A stretch of 64,000 bases of DNA from Pseudomonas nicosulfuronedens (GCF_005877905.1 NZ_SWDV01000032.1:1-64000), one strand, 5' to 3'. Numbered from the stretch's first letter, positions 8,064 through 16,613 are shown. The notes: generated by a model from the letters alone, not told the origin. A program made the numbers and translations.

Positions 8064-10240
8064 CGCTGGTGCTCCAGTCGGGTCTGGAACAGTTGCTCCG
8101 GCGCCAGTGGCTTGCTGAACAGGAAGCCCTGCGCATGTCGGCAACCTTCCTGACGCAGGAAGTCGAGGTGCTCCTGACGTTCCACGCCCTCGGCCACCAC
8201 TTCCAGGCCCAGGCTGTGGCCCAGGCCAATGATCGCGCGGCAGATGGCGCTGAGCTCCGGGTCGTCCGGCACGCGGGTAATGAAGCTGCGGTCGACCTTG
8301 AGGATGTGCAGCGGGTAGCGCTTGAGGTAGCCCAACGAGGAGTAGCCGGTGCCGAAGTCATCCAGGGCCAGGCGCACGCCCTCGGCGGCGAGCTCGCGCA
8401 GGCAGGCGAGGGTTTCCGCACCGTCCTGCATCAGCAGGCTCTCGGTGATCTCCAGCACCAGGCTGCGCGGTGACAGGCCGCTCTCGGCGAGGATGCGCTG
8501 CACCCGCGCGGCGAAGCCCGGTTGTTGCAGCTGCCGGCTCGACAGGTTGACCGAGCAGTACAGGTTGCGATGGCCCTGACGCTGCCACTGCGCCGTTTGC
8601 CGGCAGGCCTGGCGCAGCACCCAGTCGCCGACGTGGACGATCTCGCCGGACTCTTCCAGCGCGGGGATGAAGTCCAGCGGCGAAACCGATTCGCCGTTGT
8701 GCTTCCAGCGCAGCAGCACCTCCACCGCCTCCCAGTGCGGTGAGTCGCGGTCCAGGCGAACGATGGGCTGGTAGTGCAGGCTGAACTCCTCGCGGCGCAG
8801 CGCCTGGGCCAGCGCGCTTTCCAGCTCCAGCCGGCGTTGCGCCTCGGCCTGCAGCTCCAGGCTGAAGCGCGCGTATTGTGCCTTGCCGGCCTCCTTGGCG
8901 CGGTACAGCGCGAGGTCGGCGGCCTGCAGGGTGTCGATGGCCTGGCCGTCGGTCATCAGCCCGGTGATGCCGATGCTGGCGCTGACCACCAGCGTGCGGC
9001 CATCCACGTGCAGCGGCTGGCGCAGGCAGTCGAGCATGCGCTGCGCGACCTGCTCGGCGTCGGCCAGGCTGGCCAGGTCATCCAGCAGCACGACGAACTC
9101 GTCGCCACCGAAGCGCGCCAGGTGATCGCCCGGCCGCAGGCAGCGCAGCAGGCGCTGGGAGACCTCCACCAGCACGCGGTCGCCCACGGCATGGCCGAGG
9201 CTGTCGTTGATCAGCTTGAAGCGGTCCAGGTCGATGAACAGCAGACCGGATTCGCGCGCGCCGGGGCGGCGCTGGCGCATCAGCGCCTGCTGCAGCAGTT
9301 CGTCCAGGCGCAGGCGATTGCCCAGGCCGGTGAGCGGGTCGTGCCGCGCCGCGTGGCTGAGCTGGTGTTCGCTGGCCTTGTGCTGGCTGATGTCGGTCTG
9401 CGAGCCGGCCATGCGCCCGTCGGTGACCACACCACGGGCCAGCACCCAGAGGTAGTTACCATCGCGCTGGCGGATGCGGTACTCGTGGCTGAGCAGCGCG
9501 CTGCTGCCGCGCAGGTGCGCGTCGATGGCCTTGCGCAGGCCGGGCAGGTCGTCCGGGTGCACGCGGGCGAACCAGCTGGTGCTGCCTTCGCCGAGGTTGT
9601 CGCGGGTCAGGCCGAGCATGCGCGCCCAACGCTCGGAGACGTAGAGGCGGTCGTTGCCCAGGTCCCAGTCCCAGATACCGTCGTTGGCGCCGCGCAGTGC
9701 GCGGGCGTAGCGCGCCTCGCTGTCCTCCAGCGCCTGGCGCTGGGCGGCGCCGTAAGTGTCGATGGCCAGCGACATATCGAAGAACACGCGTTTGAGCAGG
9801 CTGGCGTAGGTCTTGGCTTCCGGAGCGTCGCCCATCAGGTCGGCGAGCATCTGGTCCAGGTACAGGCGATAGGCGCCCAGGTACCACTTCAGCTCGACGC
9901 CCACCTGCTGGTGCACCAGCCCGATGCGCAGGCGATCGCGCACGTAGTCGGCGTCCTGCGGGGCGTCCCAGAGTTGGCGGTAGTACTCGAACTGGCTGCA
10001 TTTCAGCCGCGCCAGCGTCGCCGGCTCGGCGAGGATCGCCCCCAATGGAGGGTAGTGACGCAGGTGGTCGTAGAGCTGCTCGATGAAGCGCTGGTGGCAG
10101 CCCTCCAGTTCGGCGGCACGGCCGTGGAGGTGGCAGCCATCCTCCTTGCGCCACTCCAGGTAACTCAGGCGCTGTTCGACTTCCGTCGTCGACAGGCCGA
10201 TGCGCTCGAGCACGCTCTCGAGCTTCGGTCCCAGGCCCAT
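8060..10240 (-). CDS. Globin-coupled sensor: globin-PAS-GGDEF-EAL c-di-GMP enzyme
   Basis: A 726-residue cytoplasmic protein. Residues 1-165 are a globin-coupled-sensor domain; the segment [20 protein letters not shown] places the proximal haem histidine at about His110. A PAS domain follows (about 180-300), then GGDEF (about 305-465, FGGDEFVV intact) and EAL (about 475-720). The EAL signature reads EVLLRW instead of EALLRW, but [20 protein letters not shown] and VAEGVE are all present, so phosphodiesterase activity is plausible. An O2-responsive c-di-GMP switch is inferred. ATG 10240 is chosen for AAGGAG 6 nt upstream. The gene overlaps the Aer-like receptor by four bases. Confidence 0.9.
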   Translation of the reverse strand: MGLGPKLESVLERIGLSTTEVEQRLSYLEWRKEDGCHLHGRAAELEGCHQRFIEQLYDHLRHYPPLGAILAEPATLARLKCSQFEYYRQLWDAPQDADYVRDRLRIGLVHQQVGVELKWYLGAYRLYLDQMLADLMGDAPEAKTYASLLKRVFFDMSLAIDTYGAAQRQALEDSEARYARALRGANDGIWDWDLGNDRLYVSERWARMLGLTRDNLGEGSTSWFARVHPDDLPGLRKAIDAHLRGSSALLSHEYRIRQRDGNYLWVLARGVVTDGRMAGSQTDISQHKASEHQLSHAARHDPLTGLGNRLRLDELLQQALMRQRRPGARESGLLFIDLDRFKLINDSLGHAVGDRVLVEVSQRLLRCLRPGDHLARFGGDEFVVLLDDLASLADAEQVAQRMLDCLRQPLHVDGRTLVVSASIGITGLMTDGQAIDTLQAADLALYRAKEAGKAQYARFSLELQAEAQRRLELESALAQALRREEFSLHYQPIVRLDRDSPHWEAVEVLLRWKHNGESVSPLDFIPALEESGEIVHVGDWVLRQACRQTAQWQRQGHRNLYCSVNLSSRQLQQPGFAARVQRILAESGLSPRSLVLEITESLLMQDGAETLACLRELAAEGVRLALDDFGTGYSSLGYLKRYPLHILKVDRSFITRVPDDPELSAICRAIIGLGHSLGLEVVAEGVERQEHLDFLRQEGCRHAQGFLFSKPLAPEQLFQTRLEHQR

Positions 10241-10279
10241 GTTCGGCTCCTTGCGGGTCTGCTGTTTTTGTCGGGCATG

Positions 10280-10335
10280 AAAAAAGCGCCGGCTCGTCGT
10301 CCAGTCGAAATCGACGGCGACCAACTCGGCGCTTT
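10280..10335 (-). terminator. Long hairpin with T-tract upstream of the globin sensor
   Basis: On the minus strand AAAGCGCCG (10335-10327) pairs with CGGCGCTTT (10291-10283), followed by more T residues. The loop contains a second small hairpin (GTCGA-AA-TCGAC). It follows the 107-residue gene and precedes the sensor gene, so it acts either as a terminator or as an attenuator. Confidence 0.55.
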
Positions 10336-10405
10336 GTCTTGCAGGCCCACAAGTCCTGCCCGGCAAAGCCAGCTTCCGCAACGGCGGAACGCGGGTGGGA
10401 GTCTT

Positions 10406-10729
10406 TTACACCAGCGAGCGCGGCCCCGACAACTCCTGCAGCGCGCCGCTCAGGCGCTGGCGCAACTCGCCCAGCTCGCGGGAGCGGAAGGCATGGCGGG
10501 TTCTCTCCAGTACTCCGATGGCATCGGCCAGCAGCGCCTGCAAGCGCGCCGAATCGCTCAAAGGCGCGTCCTTGAACCATCGGCACAGCGGCGCCTGCTC
10601 GCAGTTGCGCGGTCCTTCCATCACCGCGCAGGGCAGCTCGTAGGCCGCCAGCAACGCACGAACCTGGCGCGCCAGCGCCGGGTCCTGGGAAGTGACCAGC
10701 AACTGGACCGGGTACCGGTGGAGAGTCAT
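10406..10729 (-). CDS. Hypothetical protein, 107 aa
   Basis: A small cytoplasmic protein I do not recognise. The first 40 residues (TLHRYPVQLLVTSQDPALAR) resemble a beta-alpha start of a receiver-like fold, and two Cys pairs of unclear role occur at C34, C43 and C49 (PCAVMEGPRNCEQAPLCRWF). The C-terminal half is helical (LGELRQRLSGALQEL). It lies upstream of and in the same direction as the globin sensor, but a terminator-like hairpin separates them. Confidence 0.6.
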   Translation of the reverse strand: MTLHRYPVQLLVTSQDPALARQVRALLAAYELPCAVMEGPRNCEQAPLCRWFKDAPLSDSARLQALLADAIGVLERTRHAFRSRELGELRQRLSGALQELSGPRSLV

Positions 10730-11097
10730 GGGGGATTTGCTCTTGTCAGGGAGCTGCCAATTTAGTGGCTAGTGGCAATCTGATATTGACGCCTGTCATG
10801 TCGGCGGAGCGCTTGCGTCAGATGGTCGACGGCGAGTGTGACGTGGCTCGCATTGCGGCGCCGGGAAATTGTCTTTGCCGACGTGACGTCATGCCCCCAT
10901 CCGGCACCGATCAGTCTCTTTTCCCGCTTAAGGAGCGGGGCGCGCAGCCAAGGTTAGGGAGAGGGGCTTTTGATCGCGTAGGAGCGGACCATGTCCGCGA
11001 AGTCCTTCCGATGCAGGTAAAGGCGCTGGAGCGAAGCGATCACTTCGATGGGTATCGCTTCGCTCCACGCCATCCTACGGAAGCGCCTGGGGGGGCA
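10730..11097. other. Intergenic region with two repeat hairpins
   Basis: No gene was seen in 368 bp. A REP variant with core GCGGACCATGTCCGC lies at 10978-11000. At 11028-11066 a perfect 13-bp inverted repeat, GGAGCGAAGCGAT with ATCGCTTCGCTCC, surrounds a 13-nt loop and sits just past the stop codon of the BRO gene. Confidence 0.7.
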
Positions 11098-11583
11098 TCA
11101 GTGCAGCGAACGCACCTGATCTTCCATGATCCGCACCGCATCGCTCCAGCGCACCCAGAGCTTGCCCTGCCAGTCCATCACGCTCATCAGGTGGCCTTCC
11201 ACCTGCTCCATCCGCCGTTGCGGCAGGTGCGGATTGTGCTGCTGCGCATCCCGCAGCGTCGGCAGCACCTCGTTGCTCAGCCACTGGCGCAGGCTGCGGT
11301 TTTCCGGGTGGTAGAAATGCACCATCAGCAGCGCGTACAGGCCGCTTTCGCTGACCAGGTAGAGCTTTTCGTCACAGCCTGCCAACTGCTCATGGCGAAG
11401 CTGGTCCGGGTCGAGCTTGCTGGTGACCCGCTCACCCAGGTGGCTGTTGGTCAGCTTGGCCAGGTCGCGCAGGACGAACCACGCCTGCCGCTCGATCAGC
11501 AGCCCGCGCAGACGACGGTTGTAGCGTTGGAACACAGTGGGAATCAGGCCTTCGTCGGCCGACATCGAATCGGAAAACTTCAT
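11098..11583 (-). CDS. BRO N-terminal domain protein (phage antirepressor-like)
   Basis: A 161-residue protein consisting largely of a BRO-N/antirepressor domain: an N-terminal stretch ending WFVLRDLAKLTNSH, the diagnostic LVSESGLYALLM, and RSLRQWLSNEVLPTLR. BRO-N domains bind DNA in phage antirepressors and baculovirus BRO proteins. There is no C-terminal KilA or ANT partner domain and no neighbouring phage gene, so it is an orphan, either a domesticated regulator or a prophage remnant. GGAGAG 5 nt before ATG 11583 decides the start; a longer frame to 11688 has no support. Confidence 0.8.
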   Translation of the reverse strand: MKFSDSMSADEGLIPTVFQRYNRRLRGLLIERQAWFVLRDLAKLTNSHLGERVTSKLDPDQLRHEQLAGCDEKLYLVSESGLYALLMVHFYHPENRSLRQWLSNEVLPTLRDAQQHNPHLPQRRMEQVEGHLMSVMDWQGKLWVRWSDAVRIMEDQVRSLH

Positions 11584-11956
11584 GCTGTCTCTCCATGTAC
11601 ATCCAGAAGCCGCCGCCCGAACAACCGAAGAGGGAGGCGGACCGTGCAAGGGTGGAATGCCGGAAACGAGTACGAACCGGTAGGGCAATAGCCCACCTCA
11701 CACGGTCCGCCATAGACCGAGAGACAGTGAATGCTAGTCGGCAATCGCTCTCTGCAGATGGCTTACGTGTCGTACTCGTTTTCAGGATTCCACTCCCGGC
11801 CACGGCGAACCGTGGCAGACGGAACGCTACGCAGAGCCCTTGTAGGACAGCAACGCCATTGCGGCGTAGGGCGATTCGGGAATTACCGCTGGTCTGCGGC
11901 GAACCTGCCTCCAGCAAGGGCAAATGCAGCGCCTGTCGGCTTACCTCCTCGTCACA
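11584..11956. other. Non-coding stretch with diverged inverted duplication
   Basis: No convincing gene was seen. A segment at about 11650-11680 recurs in inverted, diverged form at about 11768-11800 (shared words CGTACTCGTTT and ATTCCAC), and GGCGGACCGTG near 11636 is mirrored by CACGGTCCGCC near 11701. This may be the operator region of the BRO gene or the scar of an insertion. Confidence 0.5.
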
Positions 11957-11992
11957 TTGACGGACTTCGATGGTGGTGTGTACGGTACACAC
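11957..11992 (+). promoter_or_regulatory. hicAB promoter and 17-bp palindromic operator
   Basis: TTGACG at 11957-11962 is a good -35 element. The position of the -10 is covered by the perfect palindrome GTGTGTAC-G-GTACACAC (11976-11992), 25 bp before the hicA start. HicAB systems are autoregulated by HicB, or the HicAB complex, binding such palindromes, so this is the likely operator. Confidence 0.65.
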
Positions 11993-12016
11993 TGCTGCAC
12001 CGTCGGGAGAGCGTCG

Positions 12017-12223
12017 ATGCGCAGCAAAGAAATCATTGATCTGTTGACCGAGGATGGCTGGTTCGAGATCGGCTGTAACGGCAGCCATCACCAGTTCAAA
12101 CACCCGGCCAAGTCCGGCAAGGTGACGGTCCCACATCCGAAAGCCAGCCTGCCAAAGGGAACTGTGAGCAACATCCTCAAGCAGGCCGGCCTCAAGCCTG
12201 GGCAATCCAGTGCGAGCCACTGA
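12017..12223 (+). CDS. hicA: HicA-type mRNA interferase toxin
   Basis: A 68-residue HicA toxin with a double-stranded RNA-binding-like fold. It shows MRSKEIIDLLTEDGW, the catalytic-histidine segment GSHHQFKHP (His24/His25) and the C-terminal LPKGTVSNILKQAGL. HicA cleaves mRNA independently of the ribosome and is neutralised by HicB. It starts at ATG 12017 with GGGAGA upstream; the toxin-first order and the 29-bp gap to hicB are usual for this family. Confidence 0.92.
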   Translation: MRSKEIIDLLTEDGWFEIGCNGSHHQFKHPAKSGKVTVPHPKASLPKGTVSNILKQAGLKPGQSSASH

Positions 12224-12252
12224 ACCCAATACGTGACAGCAGGTGCCCACCC

Positions 12253-12657
12253 ATGAAATTTCCCGTCGTGCTCCACAAGGACCCCGACAGCGACTACGGC
12301 GTCACCCTGCCGGATGTGCCCGGCTGTTTTTCTGCCGGCTGTACCGTCGATGAAGCCCTGGATAACGCGAAAGAAGCCCTTGCCTTGCATTTCGAGGGGC
12401 TGGTCGCGGACGGCGAAGGGTTGCCACAACCGCAAGCCATTGACCAGCACCTGAACAACCCGGACTACGCCGGCGGAGTCTGGGCGGTGATCGAGTTCGA
12501 CGTCACGCCGTATCTGGGCAAGGCCGTGCGCTTCAACGCCACGCTGCCCGAACACCTGCTGCAACGCATCGACGACCGAGTCAGCAAGGACCAACGCTAC
12601 AGCTCCCGCTCCGGCTTCCTCGCCACGGCGGCGCTGCGGGAACTGGCGCAGTCCTAA
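12253..12657 (+). CDS. hicB: HicB-type antitoxin
   Basis: A 134-residue antitoxin. The N-terminal partly degraded RNase-H-like HicB domain (DYGVTLPDVPGCFSAGCTVD) binds the toxin. The C-terminal segment (LPEHLLQRIDDRVS and RSGFLATAALRELA) is a ribbon-helix-helix DNA-binding domain, suited to the palindrome at 11976-11992. A strong bidirectional terminator follows. Confidence 0.92.
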   Translation: MKFPVVLHKDPDSDYGVTLPDVPGCFSAGCTVDEALDNAKEALALHFEGLVADGEGLPQPQAIDQHLNNPDYAGGVWAVIEFDVTPYLGKAVRFNATLPEHLLQRIDDRVSKDQRYSSRSGFLATAALRELAQS

Positions 12658-12676
12658 TCGCCTCATGGCAGAAACG

Positions 12677-12703
12677 AAAAAGCCGCGCATCCGCGCGGCT
12701 TTT
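12677..12703. terminator. Bidirectional intrinsic terminator (hicB / tRNA)
   Basis: AGCCGCGC (12681-12688), loop ATCC, GCGCGGCT (12693-12700), flanked by an A-tract and a T-tract. It can end both the rightward hicAB transcript and the leftward tRNA transcript. Confidence 0.85.
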
Positions 12704-12713
12704 GCTGAAAGGG

Positions 12714-12790
12714 TGGTGGGCCCACACGGACTTGAACCGTGGACCAAAGGATTATGAGTCCTCTGCTCTAACCAACTGAGCTATAGGCCC
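12714..12790 (-). tRNA. tRNA with CAT anticodon, probably tRNA-Ile2 (lysidine-modified)
   Basis: A complete 77-nt cloverleaf with encoded CCA. The acceptor GGGCCTA pairs with TGGGCCC, the D-loop is AGCTCAGTTGGTTAGAGC, the anticodon loop CTCATAA, the T-arm GGTTCAAGTCC. CAT can mean Met or Ile2. The acceptor pairs C4-G69 and C5-G68, which in E. coli distinguish tRNA-Ile2 as a TilS substrate from tRNA-Met, are present, and the anticodon-stem context GGACTCATAATCC resembles Ile2. A conventional annotation may call it tRNA-Met. Confidence 0.8.
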
Positions 12791-12806
12791 CCAGAAGGCG
12801 GGCGGA

Positions 12807-15800
12807 TTATACCGGGGCGTTCTGGCTTGCGCCAACCGGATGCAGCGGGACCAGGAAGCGGTTGGCAAAGGCGTCGGCCGGTAGCGGGGCGCTCAGGGCG
12901 TAGCCCTGGATCTGGTCGCAGCCTTCGGCTTCGAGGAAGCGTTCCTGGGCTTCGTGTTCCACGCCTTCGGCAATCACCGTGAGGTTCATGCTGCGGCCCA
13001 GGGCGATGATGGCGCGGGCGATGGCGGCGTCGTGAGGGTCGTCCGGCAGGCCGTGGACGAAGGACTGGTCGATCTTCAGCGTGTCCAGTGGTAGCTGCTT
13101 GAGGTAACTGAGCGAGGAGTAGCCGGTGCCGAAGTCGTCGATGGCCAGTTGCACGCCGAGGTGCTTGAGGCTGTGCAGGATCGACAGGGCTTCCTCGGTC
13201 TGGTGCATGAGGAAGCTTTCGGTGATCTCCAGCTGCAGGCGCGAGGGCTGGAGGTTGTAGTGGGCGAGCAGTTCGCGGATGCGCTCGACCAGGCTGGTCT
13301 GGCGCAACTGCGCACCGGCGAGGTTGACCGACAGCGGACCGAAGGCGGCGTGGCTGTCTTGCCAGCGACTCATCTGCCGGCAGGCTTCGCGCAGTACCCA
13401 ATCGCCCAACGGCAGGATCAGGCCGTTTTCCTCGGCCAGGGGGATGAAGCGATCCGGAGAGATCGCGCCGAATTGCGGATGCTTCCAGCGGATCAGCGCC
13501 TCTGCTCCTACAAGCTGGCCGCTGGCGAGGGACAGCTTGGGCTGGTAGTAGAGCTGCAGTTGGTCGCTCTCCAGGGCACGGCGCAGTTCGTGCTCCAGGG
13601 CCATGCGCTCGGTGGCCTGGAAGGTCAGCTCGCGGGTGTAGAACTCGACGCGGTTGCGGCCCTGGGCCTTGGCCCGGTACATGGCGGCGTCAGCGTTCTT
13701 CACCAGGGTGGCGACGTCGCCGCCATCGCTGGGATAGAGGCAGATGCCGATGCTGGCGCTGACGAAGAACTCCTGTTCGCCGGCGATGAACGGTTTGTCG
13801 AAGCAGAGCAGGAGCTTGTTCGCCACGTGTTCGGCGTCCAGCGCGTGGTGCAGGCCGGGCAACAGGATGATGAATTCGTCGCCGCCCTGGCGGGCCACGG
13901 TATCGACGTCGCGCAATTGCTCGCGCAGGCGGGTGGCGATGGATTTCAGCAGCAGGTCGCCGACCGGGTGGCCGAGGCTGTCGTTGATATGCTTGAAGCG
14001 GTCGAGGTCGAGGAACAGCACGGCACCCTGGTGGTTCTCTTCCTGGGCTTCCTTGAGCGAGGCGTTCAGGCGGCTTTCGAACAGCAGGCGGTTGGGCAGG
14101 CCGGTGAGCGGGTCGTGGTGGGCCTGGTAGTCGAGCCGCGCCTGGGCGTACTTGAGGGTGGAGATATCGGCGAACACGCCCACATAGTGCGAGAGCTCGC
14201 CGTCGGCGTTGCGCACGGCGCTGACGGTCAGCCACTCCGGGTAGAGCTCCTGGTTCTTGCGGCGGTTCCAGATCTCGCCTTGCCAGTGGCCCTCGGCATT
14301 GAGCTGGTGCCAGAGGGCGACGTAGAAGCTGCTGTCGTGCTGGCCGGAGGCGAGCAGGCGCGGCGAGCTGCCGAGGGCTTCCTGTTCGCTGTAGCCGGTG
14401 ATCTCGCTGAAGGCGCGGTTGACCGCGACTATTCGTTGACGGGCATCGGTGATCATCACGCCTTCGGCGGTGCTTTCGAACACGGTGGCGGCGAGGCGGA
14501 GTTTTTCCTGCATCTGCTGTTGCTCGGTGATGTCCCGGGCGATGGTCAGCATGCAGTCGTCGTTACCGATGGTGATACGGTGGGCGGACAGCTCGCACAG
14601 GCGAAGGCTGCCATCGCGGGTGCGTATTTGAGCAGTGAAGTCCGGTGCGCTGGCGCTGTTGTCGAGGATGCCCAGCAGCTTGCTGCGGTCGGCCGGGTTG
14701 GCCCACAGGCGCAGGTCGAGGGTGGAGCGCTCGGCAGCTTCCTCGCGGCTGAAGCCGGTGATGCGGGTGAAGCCCTGGTTCACTTCCACCAGCCGGCCAT
14801 CGCTGATGCGGGAGATGAGCATACCGTCGGGGGAGGCGTGGAAGGCCTTGGCGAACTTCTCTTCGGAGACGCGCAGTTGCTCCTGGGTCTCTTTGACCTG
14901 GGTGATGTTGCGCACCACCACCACCAGCGCGAGGGTGTCGTCGAGGACGACGTGCTGGGCCGAGAGCAATCCGGTGAAGCGGCCGCCGTCGCGGCGGTTG
15001 AGCGGGATCTCGACGTTGTTCAGCGGTTCGCCCTGCAGGCGCTGCAGCATCATCGGCCCCATGCCGGGGGCACCCCAGATGCCCAGCTCGGTGGAGGTCT
15101 TGCCCAGGGCTTCGCTGGCGGGTATGCCGATCTGCCGCTCGAAGGTGCTGTTCACCGCCAGCAGTTTGCCGTCGATGCGTCGTGCCAGGACGATGATGTC
15201 CGGGCAATGATGGAACACCGAGGCGAATTTCTGTTCGGACAGGCGCAGCGCCTGCTCGGTGTGCTTGGCTTCGGTGATGTCGATCATCAGGCCGCGCAGG
15301 ATCAGGTCATCGCCGTGGTGGATCAGCGTGACGATATCGCGGATCCAGACGATTCGCCCGTCGGCGGCCAGCATGCGGTAGTCGAAGCTGTGGTTTCGTC
15401 CGGCCAGGCTCTCCGTCTTGCAGAAGTGGATGGCGTGCTCGGCGTCGTCCGGGTACAGCGTGCGTTGCCAGAAGCCGGGCTCCAGCCAGTCGCTGAGCGG
15501 ATAGCCGAGTAGTCGCTGGGCGTGGGGAGATACGTAGGTGAAGCGGTTTTCCGCCAGGCGCATTTCCCAGGCGATGGCGGTGAGGCTTTCCACCAGGCCG
15601 CGATAATGCTGCTCGCTGTCGCGCAGGGCCTGTTCGAGTTTTTCGCGGCGCTGCATTTCGCCCCGCAGGCGGCGGTTCATGGTGAACAGCACCAGCAGGG
15701 TAAGGGCGCTGAGGAGAGCGATCGGTACGACGACGCGGAACACCTCGGGCCAGACGCTGCGGCGGTCTACCAGACCGCCAACCCAGGGTGCCTGCAAACC

Positions 15801-16541
15801 GTCGATCTGTTCGACGGTCAGGTCCGCCAGCACCTTGTCCAGGATGCCGACGAAGATCGCCTGACTTTTCGGCACGCCCATCGCCAGTTGATATCGGTAG
15901 GGCGTCTCGCCGCTGATCTGCAGGCCCTCCAGCTTCAGTTGACGCAGGTTCCAGACGCTGGAAGCGAGGTCGCCGACGAAGGCGTCTACCTGGCCGACGG
16001 CCAGTGCCTGCAAGCCGGCGGCGACGCTGGGCAGCGGCTGCAGGTTGAGGTCGGGATGCTTGGCGACCAGCAGTTCATGCGGGGCGTAGTGGGCGACCAC
16101 ACCGACCTTCAGGCCGTAGAGCTCCTTCACACTGGAGGGGGCGGGACCGCTCTTGCGCGCCAGGATGATGATCGGGAAGTCGAGGTAGGGACGGGAGAAG
16201 GTCAGGTAATCGAGCCGCTCCGGGGTGGCCATGATGCCGGGGAGCAGGTCGATGCGGTTATCGCGGGCCTGTCGCAGGACTTCGCTCCAGCTTGCTGGCT
16301 CCACCGGTTGCAGCTTGATCTTGAGCTGGTCACTGATGACCTTGACGTAGCTGGCGGCCAGCCCCTGGTACTGGCCGTCGTTGTCGCGAAACTCGAAGGG
16401 GGGCCAGGAGGCGTCCACGCCCAGGCGCAGCGTGGGGTGCGCCTGCAGCCACTGCTGCTCCTCGGGCGAGAGGCTCAGGGCGAATGCCTGTCCCGCCCAG
16501 AATGCGAGGCACCACAGTAGAACTGCCTGCAGACGCGGCAT
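12807..16541 (-). CDS. rmcA: RmcA-like redox/energy-responsive c-di-GMP phosphodiesterase/cyclase
   Basis: A membrane protein of 1,244 residues: signal peptide, periplasmic SBP_bac_3 domain (about 25-255), transmembrane helix (about 270-295, VPIALLSALTLLVLF), four PAS domains in series (about 310-800), GGDEF (QGGDEFII, about 815-975) and EAL ([20 protein letters not shown], about 985-1235). This architecture and the position next to rpoD match P. aeruginosa RmcA (PA0575), which degrades c-di-GMP in response to redox state. Both catalytic signatures are intact. The start is ATG 16541 (GAGG 6 nt upstream); an in-frame ATG at 16553 is the alternative. Confidence 0.92.
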   Translation of the reverse strand: MPRLQAVLLWCLAFWAGQAFALSLSPEEQQWLQAHPTLRLGVDASWPPFEFRDNDGQYQGLAASYVKVISDQLKIKLQPVEPASWSEVLRQARDNRIDLLPGIMATPERLDYLTFSRPYLDFPIIILARKSGPAPSSVKELYGLKVGVVAHYAPHELLVAKHPDLNLQPLPSVAAGLQALAVGQVDAFVGDLASSVWNLRQLKLEGLQISGETPYRYQLAMGVPKSQAIFVGILDKVLADLTVEQIDGLQAPWVGGLVDRRSVWPEVFRVVVPIALLSALTLLVLFTMNRRLRGEMQRREKLEQALRDSEQHYRGLVESLTAIAWEMRLAENRFTYVSPHAQRLLGYPLSDWLEPGFWQRTLYPDDAEHAIHFCKTESLAGRNHSFDYRMLAADGRIVWIRDIVTLIHHGDDLILRGLMIDITEAKHTEQALRLSEQKFASVFHHCPDIIVLARRIDGKLLAVNSTFERQIGIPASEALGKTSTELGIWGAPGMGPMMLQRLQGEPLNNVEIPLNRRDGGRFTGLLSAQHVVLDDTLALVVVVRNITQVKETQEQLRVSEEKFAKAFHASPDGMLISRISDGRLVEVNQGFTRITGFSREEAAERSTLDLRLWANPADRSKLLGILDNSASAPDFTAQIRTRDGSLRLCELSAHRITIGNDDCMLTIARDITEQQQMQEKLRLAATVFESTAEGVMITDARQRIVAVNRAFSEITGYSEQEALGSSPRLLASGQHDSSFYVALWHQLNAEGHWQGEIWNRRKNQELYPEWLTVSAVRNADGELSHYVGVFADISTLKYAQARLDYQAHHDPLTGLPNRLLFESRLNASLKEAQEENHQGAVLFLDLDRFKHINDSLGHPVGDLLLKSIATRLREQLRDVDTVARQGGDEFIILLPGLHHALDAEHVANKLLLCFDKPFIAGEQEFFVSASIGICLYPSDGGDVATLVKNADAAMYRAKAQGRNRVEFYTRELTFQATERMALEHELRRALESDQLQLYYQPKLSLASGQLVGAEALIRWKHPQFGAISPDRFIPLAEENGLILPLGDWVLREACRQMSRWQDSHAAFGPLSVNLAGAQLRQTSLVERIRELLAHYNLQPSRLQLEITESFLMHQTEEALSILHSLKHLGVQLAIDDFGTGYSSLSYLKQLPLDTLKIDQSFVHGLPDDPHDAAIARAIIALGRSMNLTVIAEGVEHEAQERFLEAEGCDQIQGYALSAPLPADAFANRFLVPLHPVGASQNAPV

Positions 16542-16613
16542 GAAGGGCCTCATTCCAGGGAGGGGACTATGCCGAAGTGTAGACGTGGCACTTTGCCCGA
16601 TGGAAGGCCCAAA

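Noticed and set aside
10241-10405. Riboswitch (for example c-di-GMP-I type) before the globin sensor
   Set aside because: The segment is structured, but I could not find the conserved core of any c-di-GMP riboswitch on either strand.
8774-10765. 663-codon plus-strand frame opposite the globin sensor
   Set aside because: Mirror frame of a gene with clear globin, GGDEF and EAL motifs.
11432-12250. 272-codon minus-strand frame covering the BRO leader and hicA
   Set aside because: It conflicts with hicA, which has motif, ribosome site and operator; no domain recognised.
12640-12790. Phage or island attachment site at the tRNA
   Set aside because: No direct repeat of the tRNA 3' end was found to the left within the window, and no integrase gene.
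13149-15512. 787-codon plus-strand frame opposite rmcA
   Set aside because: Antisense shadow of the PAS-GGDEF-EAL coding region; no ribosome site, no recognisable domain.
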